Shown: positions 34,910 through 42,277, numbered from the stretch's first letter. The stretch: 64,000 bases of DNA from JBBTDV01 sp038042605 (GCA_964358645.1 CAYHPW010000002.1:86977-150976), one strand, 5' to 3'. Numbers and translations are program-made. The notes: generated by a model from the letters alone, not told the origin.

Positions 34910-36457
34910 ATGAAGCGTCCCTTGCCGATGTTAAAGCAGTTTTTATTACCGGTACTCACCCTAACAATCTGCCTTGCGGGTTCTTGGGGGTGTAATGTGA
35001 CTTCCCCCTCCAAGAATATCCGCGACACGGTTTTTATCCCTTATATGATCAGCACCATGCCTGACCCGTTAACAATCGTGTGGTCAGGAGATTGGGCAGC
35101 CGCTCATCATTTATGGACGACACTGGTTGGACTCAAGGCGGATGGAACTCCCGTTCCACGTCTAGCTAGTTCCTGGAATTTTTCTGAGGACAGAAAAAAG
35201 TGGACGTTCAACCTTGTGCCAAATCGTAAATGGTCCGATGGTTCCGTGATCACCACCGAACAAGTGGTTGCCTCGCTTAATATTTCCCTCAAGGGAACTT
35301 CTCACACAGATCTGTCTGGCTCTATCATCTCAATCAGCGGGAAAAATGATACCGTTGTTTTCGAGCTAAAAAGGCCGGTACCAGCTCTTCTCGTCACGCT
35401 GTCTTATATCGATTGGGCAATTTTGCATCCAGATACCGTGGACATAGGCAGCCAGAAACCAAAACTGAAATCGACATCACCGGTTTCGGGACAGTTCACA
35501 CTTACAAACGTTAAAAAAGCGAGTGGGCCCGTTGAACAGTTGGAATTTATCCGTAACAAGTTTTCTGTCGATCCGATTACACTGAATATCAACCACGGTT
35601 TTCTCTCTTATTTTCCAGATTGTGAATGGTTGGCCATGAATCAAGACCGGGCGCTTGCGTTTCGTAGTTTTGCCGAGAACATGACGGAACATTGCCGAAG
35701 CAGCCTGGAAAAAGAATTCAACATCATGAAGCTGCAGCCCACTTGGGTTATAGGAGCCCAGTTCACCGCTAGCGGCGAAAAACATTTTTCATCATTGGAG
35801 CGTCAAGCACTACTGGTGCTTCTCCACAAGGATATAGAAAAAACCAAACCTTCCTTCGGCGTGCAAAGAGCTACTGGACTACTGCCTCCATACATGTTTG
35901 GCGCGCTATCAGAGGAAGAATTTGCAGTGTTTCTAACTGCCCTTGAGCGATCAATTCAGAAAACCAATTTTTCAAATCTCAAAGGCAAAACGATCCGGCT
36001 GGTTACGATGGAGCTATGGGAAAAATGGGGGAGCTTCAAGTGGCTCAAAGACGCGCTTACCCGTATAGGTATTCATGTTGAAGCCAAGGCCCTCCCTAGA
36101 TCCGAGTATTTCAACGCCATGGGCACCGATGCGATAGAGCAGCGGTTTGACTTTAACTTTATTCCAACCGGAGTGGGCGATCCCGATCCTGATGGAACCT
36201 GGCAGACGGCATCGAAGAATTTTTTTCCCGGTTCCATTGACCTTGCCCACGTTAGCGCCGCTTTTTTTGAAACGGACCACACTAAGCGCGCCGCGCTTTA
36301 CAAAAACATGGCAAGGGAGTTTCTTTCAAAGGCGTCATTTCTGCCGTTCAAATTTGACTCACCTTATGTAGGAGTCCACAAATCATTAAAGCTCGGTGAC
36401 GTGGCACCTTTTCGGGCCGGGCTAACGCTTTATGATCTTGCGCCAGCCAATCAGTGA
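34910..36457 (+). CDS. Family 5 (oligopeptide/nickel) extracellular solute-binding lipoprotein
   Basis: About 515 residues. ATG 34910 follows a GGGGGG run; the signal sequence QFLLPVLTLTICLAGSWGC ends in a cysteine that may be lipidated. The SBP family 5 fold shows LASSWNFSEDRKKWTFNLVPNRKWSDGSVITTEQVVASL and later ALTRIGIHVEAKALPRSEYFNAM, FDFNFIPTGVGDPDPDG. No permease or ATPase genes are adjacent, so it may serve a transporter elsewhere or present a peptide ligand to the neighbouring kinase. Its stop overlaps the YcaO frame by 26 bases. Confidence 0.85.
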   Translation: MKRPLPMLKQFLLPVLTLTICLAGSWGCNVTSPSKNIRDTVFIPYMISTMPDPLTIVWSGDWAAAHHLWTTLVGLKADGTPVPRLASSWNFSEDRKKWTFNLVPNRKWSDGSVITTEQVVASLNISLKGTSHTDLSGSIISISGKNDTVVFELKRPVPALLVTLSYIDWAILHPDTVDIGSQKPKLKSTSPVSGQFTLTNVKKASGPVEQLEFIRNKFSVDPITLNINHGFLSYFPDCEWLAMNQDRALAFRSFAENMTEHCRSSLEKEFNIMKLQPTWVIGAQFTASGEKHFSSLERQALLVLLHKDIEKTKPSFGVQRATGLLPPYMFGALSEEEFAVFLTALERSIQKTNFSNLKGKTIRLVTMELWEKWGSFKWLKDALTRIGIHVEAKALPRSEYFNAMGTDAIEQRFDFNFIPTGVGDPDPDGTWQTASKNFFPGSIDLAHVSAAFFETDHTKRAALYKNMAREFLSKASFLPFKFDSPYVGVHKSLKLGDVAPFRAGLTLYDLAPANQ

Positions 36458-37376
36458 GGCCTTGTGGCGCCTTACCGTTAGGATGACAATGGCCGCTAAT
36501 TTTGCGCGATGTGGGCTTAAACGAGAAAGTACTAAGATATTTCATGCAATGGTTGAAGCCCCTGGCTACTGCACCACCCATGCGGTTAGTCTTGATGTAA
36601 CCCCTCCAGGAAGAACCGAGCGGATAAGGTTTAGCGGAGTAGATATAGATTCTGCCAAAGTAGCCGCGCGTAAGGCGTTTTGTGAATACCTGGAAGCGAT
36701 CACGCTCTGGGATTCAGGCGCGAGCGAGGAAGTAAGCCGCTCAGGCTGGGCTTGCGCCATGACCGAAAATTCCGCCCAAGACACCGCATACCGCGAGCTT
36801 ATTGAACGAGACGCTTTTATCGCGCACTTTCTCTGCCCGGAACTCAGGAGTACACCCATTCCATCTTTAGCGGATTTCAAACTAGTGCGCCTGCAATCGG
36901 TGGATCCAGAAATGAAGGTGATTTATTGTGGTCTATTCCTCCCCGATCTTAAAAGATGGCTCATCGGTGGAGCCTGTGAGCGCGATGAAGCAGCGGCTAT
37001 TCGAAAAGCGTTATTGGAAGTAGTGATGATGCGGAAGGACTGGACCGCCACGCCACGGGGCAATCATTCACCAAAGCACCAGGCTCTTTTGCCACACTGG
37101 GAAAGTCCTGAAAATCCTAAGGTGATGGCTAATATCTTCAGTTTGTTCGCTGGCGGCGGAACGAGGGCGATTGATTTTAGCATCGATAGAAATCATGCCA
37201 GGCCAAAAGCAATCCGGAGATTTTCTAAAACACACGTAGTCGTGGGTTGTGAGCATCCCGACTTGGCCGCGCTGACCTTTGGTGAACTTTGGCTCAGGAG
37301 CGAGGATAAAATCCGACAAGTACTCAAGCGACGCGGGCTCGAGATCCATGAGTGGCTCTTTCACCCGATGCTGTGA
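36432..37376 (+). CDS. YcaO-superfamily protein
   Basis: YcaO enzymes use ATP to activate backbone amides, making azolines, thioamides or amidines in peptides or proteins. The signature helices are visible: SGVDIDSAKVAARKAFCEYLEAIT, the second helix NSAQDTAYRELIERDAFIAHFL and the third DEAAAIRKALLEVVMMRKDW. The protein is at most 314 residues, compact for the family and without a fused E1-like or SagC-type domain. ATG 36432 overlaps the lipoprotein gene; ATG 36489 with AGGA upstream is a good alternative. No cyclodehydratase partner, dehydrogenase or precursor peptide is seen nearby. Call is by motif pattern only. Confidence 0.7.
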   Translation: MILRQPISEALWRLTVRMTMAANFARCGLKRESTKIFHAMVEAPGYCTTHAVSLDVTPPGRTERIRFSGVDIDSAKVAARKAFCEYLEAITLWDSGASEEVSRSGWACAMTENSAQDTAYRELIERDAFIAHFLCPELRSTPIPSLADFKLVRLQSVDPEMKVIYCGLFLPDLKRWLIGGACERDEAAAIRKALLEVVMMRKDWTATPRGNHSPKHQALLPHWESPENPKVMANIFSLFAGGGTRAIDFSIDRNHARPKAIRRFSKTHVVVGCEHPDLAALTFGELWLRSEDKIRQVLKRRGLEIHEWLFHPML

Positions 37377-37526
37377 TTGAGTGACCGCTCTCCCGCGGCC
37401 CAAGAGAGTAGGGAAAATAAAGCCCATATTGCAGCGGATTTTTGGTTGCGAAGCGCCGGACCGTAAATGCCTGCCGTTATTTACATAAGCTTATGGCACT
37501 GAAAGCTTCGCAAAAAACACGAAGAA

Positions 37527-38214
37527 TTATGAAAAATAGTACTTTTCCTGACTTCGACATAACGCTGTGATGAAAGAGCCCTGGGGATATTTTAAAATTG
37601 AGGTGAGTATCTTTATGATGACAGCTGTCTCAAGAATGGCGGCCGTGGGTGTAAGCTCAGTGCTGCAGTTGGGGCACCCCATGTCGATGCCGAAAACCCT
37701 TGCCAGGAGTTCGGCCCAGGGTCATGCGTTTGTGCCGATCTTTTGCGGTAGGTGCGATGGCCGTGGCGGTGATAACGGCGGTTATTTTTGGAGTCTCTGG
37801 TTTTGGTACTATAAGTGAGCGGATTTTAGCATGTGGAGCAAGGCAACCATGGTAGCGAGTCATGTGAATTCTTGGCTGTGGGATAAGAGCTGCAATGTTT
37901 CCAGAAATTCTAGAGGGCTAAACAAGAGGATACTTGTTCCATCGGTATATGGGCGCTTGAGTTTGTACAGGGTCACCTCAAGTATCGAAGCGAAGTCTAT
38001 CTTCTACGACCGCCGGTCTTGCTATATACCTTGCTACTTTTTCCAGTTTTTTCCTCTCATTGGGTGCGCAATATACCCCGGCATGAAGTGAAAATCCTTC
38101 GATTGTCGCACAAAGCGGGGCCGTGGTCTGGGGGTTAATATCGATGATCAAGCCAAGAGAGCCAAGGCGTTTGACTTTGTGACCTTTCTTTTTACCTAGC
38201 CATATGCCACACAA
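37527..38214 (-). pseudogene. IS91-type (Y2) transposase remnant in three frames
   Basis: Read on the minus strand from 38214, GFSLHAGVYCAPNERKKLEKVARYIARPAVVEDRL, then after a shift LYKLKRPYTDGTSILLFSPLEFL, then after a stop and shift LTRYHGCLAPHAKIRSLIVP, and after another shift WAELLARVFGIDMGCPNCST with AAILETAVIIKIL. These blocks appear in the right order for IS91-family transposases. The N-terminal catalytic part is missing: the frame starts where a trmFO remnant ends. At least three frameshifts or stops make it dead. Confidence 0.75.
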
Positions 38215-38215
38215 T

Positions 38216-38425
38216 CCACCTCCTGCTAATTCTACAATGGGTGCTCTTTTACGCTACGTAATTGGTGGGAACTTAGAAAATTACCAGCCATCAGGGATTC
38301 ATTTCGGCCTATTCGACCACTATCTGTTTAATGGGGTGGCCGGCAATTGCCTGGTACAGGACGCTTTTCTCGGGATTGCGTTTGACGTAATCCGGGCTTG
38401 GGGTGCAAAGCCCCCGAAGTGCTGA
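38216..38425 (+). pseudogene. trmFO C-terminal remnant
   Basis: The plus-strand frame gives PPPANSTMGALLRYVIGG, then ENYQPSGIHFGLFDHYLFNG. This matches the conserved C-terminal block of TrmFO, the folate-dependent tRNA U54 methyltransferase (PPPTTALGALLxY...FQPxNxNFGLxP). The preceding 380 or so residues are absent and the tail after FGLF does not continue the family. It is presumably a scrap carried in by the rolling-circle IS91 type element or left after a deletion. Confidence 0.5.
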
Positions 38426-38786
38426 TGACCCAGCAAATTGTCCATGAACATGAGACATGGGATGAGCCGAAGGGCAAGGCGTATGCCGAATTGGCAGAAA
38501 TCACATAGCTCGTGTGAGCTTATCGCCTCCGGATAGATTCGTATCGTTTGTCACATCACATACGGTCGCGTATGGTGGGCCTTGCGGTTTCTCAAGGTAG
38601 CACAGGGTACATCGCCCGGATGTGATAAAAGAACATCAGCGACTTAGCTTTAACCTTTTATAAGTCACTAACGCTATTAGCATCCACAATGTTGTCATCA
38701 AAATGCTGCGGAAATTAAAAGCCGATACCGGCTAGAAAAATGTTTGATTAAACGATGATTGTTATCCATCCAACGATCGCAGAATA
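38426..38786. other. Non-coding stretch
   Basis: I find no supported gene, tRNA or repeat here. A few short open frames (for example MTQQIVHEHETWDEPKGKAY from 38424) look like decayed coding sequence but match nothing I know. Confidence 0.4.
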
Positions 38787-39023
38787 TTATGCTGCTTTTT
38801 TGAGCCGCTTTATACCATCCGAAATCAGCAGCCTCATGAGGACCTGATAAGGAACACCACGCTCTGTAGCAAGGGCTTTAAGTTCTCTAATCATCTCTTC
38901 CTCAAGAGCGATGCTAGTTGGTTTTCTACGAGCTCCTTTTAATCGAGCCATGCCTGCAATAATTTCCTTTGTATCAAATTCAATTTTTCCATATTCTTTA
39001 AGTCGTTTTACGTAAGTTTTCAT
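38787..39023 (-). CDS. brnA: BrnA-like antitoxin
   Basis: DNA-binding antitoxin of the BrnT/BrnA type II module, with a ribbon-helix-helix C-terminus (PTSIALEEEMIRELKALATERGVPYQVLMRLLISDGIKRL). ATG 39023 (MKTYVKRLKEYGKIEF) overlaps the end of brnT by 26 bp; the frame is open further to 39119 but that would run deep into brnT. 78 residues. As in known BrnTA systems, toxin comes first. Confidence 0.8.
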   Translation of the reverse strand: MKTYVKRLKEYGKIEFDTKEIIAGMARLKGARRKPTSIALEEEMIRELKALATERGVPYQVLMRLLISDGIKRLKKAA

Positions 39024-39342
39024 AAAATCTCTGCTCCTTTTTGCTTGCGGGTCGAGAACTAATTGGCCTGACTCGCCCATCCCGAAGGGTAAAAACCACG
39101 GAAATAAGTCGGCCATCAAACGAGGGCCCTACAATACACAGCCGCTCCTCATCAACAGAAGGAGCAATTTGCCTTCCAATCGGTATAGCCAGTTTAATTT
39201 CAAAAACAGATTCAACCGTCTCTTTGGTCACACCATGCTTGTTAATACTTTTGGTCAAATTTCCTTCATCCCATTCAAATTCAAAAGACTCAGATTGCGA
39301 GTACCAATAAGCAAGCCAAATAATAAAACGGAACCTACCCAC
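38998..39342 (-). CDS. brnT: BrnT-like RNase toxin
   Basis: RelE-fold ribonuclease. Diagnostic FEWDEGNLTKSINKHGVTKETVESVF, IVGPSFDGRLISVVFTLRDGRVRPISSRPASKKEQRFYENLR. The frame is open to GTG 39351, but the probable -10 box TACTAT covers 39358-39353, so transcription should begin near 39345 and GTG 39342 would give a nearly leaderless start. Some 20 residues precede the family-typical FEWDE, longer than usual. Confidence 0.8.
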   Translation of the reverse strand: MGRFRFIIWLAYWYSQSESFEFEWDEGNLTKSINKHGVTKETVESVFEIKLAIPIGRQIAPSVDEERLCIVGPSFDGRLISVVFTLRDGRVRPISSRPASKKEQRFYENLRKTT

Positions 39343-39348
39343 ACTAAG

Positions 39349-39381
39349 CACTATAGTACACTATACTAATAGTTTTGTCTA
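39349..39381 (-). promoter_or_regulatory. brnTA promoter and repeated operator
   Basis: Minus strand TAGACA (39381-39376), 17-bp spacer, TACTAT (39358-39353). Two direct 10-bp copies, CACTATAGTA (39349-39358) and CACTATACTA (39359-39368), each partly palindromic, cover the -10 region, as expected for BrnA autorepression. Confidence 0.5.
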
Positions 39382-39522
39382 ATAATTAACAGCTTTTCTT
39401 CATACTAGGGTCTGTGGTTGGATGCAGAGATTAAAATATTTTTGCAAGCCTTTAGTCAAATGTGCGCTTGTGCGTTTTCATGATTTCAGCCATCTCAAGT
39501 GTGAGATTTTTTAAGCCGGTGG

Positions 39523-39610
39523 CAATACAGCGTCAAGTCGCTTCCCGCTCGTGATGGGAGCCCTCCTTCTTGGAAGCGTGATATTAATCGACGTCCCACG
39601 GCCCACCTCA
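39523..39610 (-). pseudogene. Fragment duplicated from the hybrid kinase gene
   Basis: 88 bp closely match 33626-33725 inside the hybrid kinase gene (the joint between ATPase and receiver domains), with about a dozen differences and one 12-bp deletion. Both have CAATACAGCGTCAAGTCGCTT and CTTGGAAGCGTGATATTAA. It marks a second, now lost, copy of a related kinase in the island. Confidence 0.75.
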
Positions 39611-39637
39611 TATAGAAAATCCAACAGTCAAAGATCC

Positions 39638-40159
39638 TCACCTCAAGTTTTTAAGTGAAAATGGTTCACGCGGGCATGGGCCTTTATCCCCATCATGGGC
39701 GTCATAACAAAGCCCTTGTTCGTTGGCGATAACCATAAACTTCAAGGACTTCCCATTGCTGTGAAAGGTGCCAATGCGAGGGAAGGTGTATTTGTAATCT
39801 TGTTTTGCTTTTTGCCTAGTCAGATCGCCCATGCCACCGACATAAATAATTTTTCCCGTTTCAAGAATTTTCCCAATCTTTCGAAGACCATCAAAACATT
39901 CTTCCTTATCGAGTACATTTGGTTGTGACACAGCGATAACTGTTTTTTTGTCATCTAAAATATACATTAAAAATCCGTGGGCACCTTTAATCTCATGACC
40001 GGGTTGTGGCTCGCATTCAAGCAAAACACGATCAGGCGTGACTTTTAACTCCACGGCAAAATCATCTTGTTTGAGCACATTGAAAGAAGAGGTGGCGCAT
40101 CCGCACGTTAAAAAAAGAAAAACAAAGGAAACAAAATTATTTATTTTTAAGAAGCTCAT
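39638..40159 (-). CDS. Small lipoprotein, possible immunity protein
   Basis: 173 residues from ATG 40159 (MSFLKINNFVSFVFLFLTCGC), with a lipoprotein-like signal ending FLTCGC-ATSS. The mature part is soluble with four or so cysteines and a beta-rich middle (GAHGFLMYILDDKKTVIAVSQ). I do not recognise the family. Its start lies inside the end of the transglycosylase gene (overlap 23 bp), so the two are co-translated. A periplasmic lipoprotein coupled to a signal-less peptidoglycan-cutting enzyme suggests an immunity role. The open frame continues to 40180. Confidence 0.55.
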   Translation of the reverse strand: MSFLKINNFVSFVFLFLTCGCATSSFNVLKQDDFAVELKVTPDRVLLECEPQPGHEIKGAHGFLMYILDDKKTVIAVSQPNVLDKEECFDGLRKIGKILETGKIIYVGGMGDLTRQKAKQDYKYTFPRIGTFHSNGKSLKFMVIANEQGLCYDAHDGDKGPCPREPFSLKNLR

Positions 40160-40814
40160 AGTGACTCCGATAAATTTCAAGTGCTTCGTTTTTGAGTTTT
40201 ATGTCGCTTTTGAGTAGACCCTTATATTCTAAAATTACTTCTTCATTATCTGGAACATGCTTAAGCTGATTTGCCGCTGTCTCTCTCTTGCGGTGCAACC
40301 AACGTACGGCCATTGGTATCGAGATGTGCGGATCTTTAAGATCTTTCTGACGAATGTCTTTAAAAATAAACTCTTTAGCTTCTCCATTTGGGTCCTGCAG
40401 AATCTTCAAGGTTTTCTTGGTGATTTGAGCTATACCAAGTGCAATTTTTCTGTTTCTCGACGGATCTGGATTAAAACTTGATTCGCTTGCAATGAGGGCC
40501 TTTACGACATCCGGGTCAAGTGGAGGATTTGCATTGAATTTCTTATTAAAATAATCTGTCCATACAGCAATTGCTTCATCATATTTATCTGCATTTTTGT
40601 ATTTATTCAGTTTGCCTGCGGTCGGATGAAAAATTCCTTTGCGGTCGTAATTTCTAAAAATAGATGCAATCTCAGCCGCATCTAAATAAGTACCCCTCAA
40701 ACGTCGCAAGTGACGATCTCTTATTGTAATACCTGATGGATTCTTTTTGCTAACAGGTACACGCAAAGGATGCTCGCGAACTGTAGTCACTTTTCTTCGA
40801 ATCCTTTTTGGCAT
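40137..40814 (-). CDS. Lytic transglycosylase-like protein without signal peptide
   Basis: 225 residues from ATG 40814 (MPKRIRRKVTTVREHPLRV). The SLT lysozyme-like domain spans about 95-175: DPDVVKALIASESSFNPDPSRNRKIALGIAQITKKTLKIL, with catalytic Glu in IASESSF. The basic N-terminus and following 80 residues are not a signal sequence, so the normal export route is absent; it may be delivered by a secretion system or phage-like particle. The C-terminus overlaps the lipoprotein gene. The frame extends to 40919 but the duplicated copy at 41.6 kb also preserves the MPKKIRRK start. Confidence 0.65.
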   Translation of the reverse strand: MPKRIRRKVTTVREHPLRVPVSKKNPSGITIRDRHLRRLRGTYLDAAEIASIFRNYDRKGIFHPTAGKLNKYKNADKYDEAIAVWTDYFNKKFNANPPLDPDVVKALIASESSFNPDPSRNRKIALGIAQITKKTLKILQDPNGEAKEFIFKDIRQKDLKDPHISIPMAVRWLHRKRETAANQLKHVPDNEEVILEYKGLLKSDIKLKNEALEIYRSHYELLKNK

Positions 40815-40952
40815 ACCAGAAGAATACTTCACAGAAAGCAGCACTAGCAAGAATCTAAGATATGGGAAGTCAGGATTGAAACATAAAAAGCTGCTTATTT
40901 TTAACGCACGCAATATCAAATACTTAGGTCTGATAAAGTTATGTTAACTAGA

Positions 40953-40996
40953 ACCCATTTTGAGCATTTGACAACATTGGTACAAATGGGTAGATT
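40953..40996 (+). promoter_or_regulatory. Promoter with flanking inverted repeat before the AbrB-like antitoxin
   Basis: TTGACA (40968-40973), 17-bp spacer, TAGATT (40991-40996), then ATG at 41003, about where transcription should start. ACCCATTT (40953-40960) and AAATGGGT (40984-40991) are exact inverted repeats bracketing the -35 and spacer: a likely autoregulatory operator. Confidence 0.55.
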
Positions 40997-41002
40997 AGGA
41001 AT

Positions 41003-41272
41003 ATGAGAAGTGCAGCGAAAAAAGAAAAGAAGATCCTGGATCTTGACAGCCGAAACCGCGTGACACTCCCCAAAGAGCTAACCTCCGGGGTTGATTTCTT
41101 CTCCTGGCAACGCCTAGATGACGGAACAATTAAACTCATACCACAACATATTATATCCGAAGACGAGGCGAACCTTTTGGCCTCACTGAAGAGATCAGCC
41201 GCAGACTACAAGGCCGGCAGGGTCAAAAAACTCCCGCAAAGCTGGCTTGATAATGACAACGAAAAACTTTGA
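41003..41272 (+). CDS. AbrB-like antitoxin
   Basis: 89 residues. The N-terminal half resembles the SpoVT/AbrB DNA-binding fold (KKILDLDSRNRVTLPKELTSGVDFFSWQRLDDGTIKLIP); the C-terminal half is helical and basic, suited to wrapping a toxin. ATG 41003 is preceded by AGGA within 5 bases and by a promoter that would make the message almost leaderless. It overlaps the following toxin-like gene by 20 bp. Confidence 0.65.
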   Translation: MRSAAKKEKKILDLDSRNRVTLPKELTSGVDFFSWQRLDDGTIKLIPQHIISEDEANLLASLKRSAADYKAGRVKKLPQSWLDNDNEKL

Positions 41273-41558
41273 GCTTTGCCTAACGGATGAAGCCGAGGCA
41301 CAAATCCAAGCGATCGAAGCGGATCGCTCGCGCCAAGGGCTCGTTAAACAACTCAAAAAGGCATTGAAATTCTTGGCCGCAAACCCAAACCATCCGGGCC
41401 TTCAATCTCACCCTATCGCACAATTTGACAAAGTTTTCGGCGGGAAAGTTTTTAGCTCCTACGTCCAGAATAACACGCCCCAAGCACACCGTATCCTTTG
41501 GCTATATGGACCGAAGGCCAAACAAATCACGATCGTCGCCGTGACTCCCCATTATTGA
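41253..41558 (+). CDS. RelE/ParE-superfamily toxin-like protein
   Basis: 101 residues from ATG 41253 (MTTKNFELCLTDEAEAQIQAI). The pattern LTDEAEAQIQAIEAD, KQLKKALKFLAANPNHPGLQSHP, FSSYVQNNTPQAHRILWLYGPKAKQITIVAVTPHY matches the RelE/ParE fold, with the C-terminal histidine. The 20-bp overlap with the antitoxin indicates co-translation. Target (ribosome-bound mRNA or gyrase) cannot be told from sequence alone. Confidence 0.65.
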   Translation: MTTKNFELCLTDEAEAQIQAIEADRSRQGLVKQLKKALKFLAANPNHPGLQSHPIAQFDKVFGGKVFSSYVQNNTPQAHRILWLYGPKAKQITIVAVTPHY

Positions 41559-41622
41559 GAGCCACTAACCCGATTTGCGAGATAATTTCTGCAATTTGCC
41601 ATTGCCGCTTGCCCTAGTTCTT

Positions 41623-41703
41623 GGCACATCCGCACGTTAAAAAAAGAAAAGCAAAGGATGCTCGCGAACTGTAGTCACTTTTCTTCGAATCTTTTTGGGC
41701 ATG
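41623..41703 (-). repeat. Chimeric duplicate of the lipoprotein and transglycosylase gene starts
   Basis: 41623-41658 matches 40094-40129 (start of the lipoprotein gene, 34 of 36 bases), and 41651-41703 matches 40763-40815 (start of the transglycosylase gene). They join at the shared CAAAGGA. So a second copy of the region lost about 640 bp between two short direct repeats. The minus frame keeps MPKKIRRKVTTVREHPL, then a few residues and a stop. Confidence 0.8.
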
Positions 41704-41825
41704 CACATGCGACAGCGTATTATCCCCTGGTGGCACAAAATGGCACCGTAAGATTGGAAATGTTCTCGACGGGCGGAGATTTGCTGCTCATTCGTGTCGA
41801 GTGCACCACTACTGATAAAAACTAA
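41703..41825 (+). pseudogene. C-terminal remnant of an unknown protein
   Basis: The plus-strand frame reads AHATAYYPLVAQNGTVRLEM, then FSTGGDLLLIRVECTTTDKN and TAA at 41823-41825, and is followed by a terminator-like hairpin. It looks like the beta-rich end of a real protein. I cannot name it. Its left boundary coincides with the end of the duplicated segment. Confidence 0.4.
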
Positions 41826-41853
41826 TCTCAGCAAAAAGAGACTGTGAAAAAGA

Positions 41854-41897
41854 GGGCCGTTGCCTTGGCGAAAGTCAGGGGGCGGCCCTTTGCTTTT
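41854..41897 (+). terminator. Hairpin plus T-rich tail after the remnant
   Basis: GGGCCG (41854-41859) pairs with CGGCCC (41883-41888), followed by TTTGCTTTT. An outer inverted repeat CACCACTACT (41804-41813) and AGTAGTGGTG (41904-41913) encloses it. Probably a rho-independent terminator of the lost gene. Confidence 0.4.
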
Positions 41898-41980
41898 CCT
41901 GCGAGTAGTGGTGGTCATAAATCATCGCTGGAAACATTCTCGTGTACTGATAGAGCACGGATGGTGGCGTCAAACATCAC

Positions 41981-42277
41981 TCATTCAATTTTAATTTTTT
42001 CAGAGTCCACGTTATTGCGGTAAGAATCAGCCAAATCCTCATTTAAAACGATGTCCACTCTGATTGGCAAAGAGCTTTCTTCCAACTGCTCTTTAATTCC
42101 AGAAAGAAGTTTTGCATTCTTTAAATTAAAAACAAGCAGATCCAAGTCAGAAAATTCATAGTGATCCCCCCTGGCTCGAGAGCCAAACACAAAAACCTGG
42201 GCTCCAGTTCTTTTGAGGGGCTCCAACGCAATTTGTTCTACTAATTTCCAGCTTGTTTCACTTAGACCAAACTTCAC
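41981..42277 (-). CDS. MNT-fold nucleotidyltransferase (HI0073-like)
   Basis: 98 residues. VFGSRARGDHYEFSDLDLLVF carries the G-S-x-D-x-D active-site pattern, and RVDIVLNEDL the third acidic residue. Its ATG overlaps the upstream HEPN-like gene by 4 bases. Pairs of this kind are type VII-like toxin-antitoxin or nucleotide-transfer modules; here the nucleotidyltransferase is second, unlike the mntA-hepT pair at 31 kb. Confidence 0.8.
   Translation of the reverse strand: MKFGLSETSWKLVEQIALEPLKRTGAQVFVFGSRARGDHYEFSDLDLLVFNLKNAKLLSGIKEQLEESSLPIRVDIVLNEDLADSYRNNVDSEKIKIE

Noticed and set aside
37567..37818. A plus-strand open frame with CGRCDGRGGDNGG, first considered as a peptide precursor for the YcaO enzyme
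   Set aside because: The opposite strand reads conserved IS91-type transposase blocks through the same bases, so the Cys/Gly-rich look is accidental. A nearby TM-like frame (MRLCRSFAVGAMAVAVI) is rejected for the same reason.
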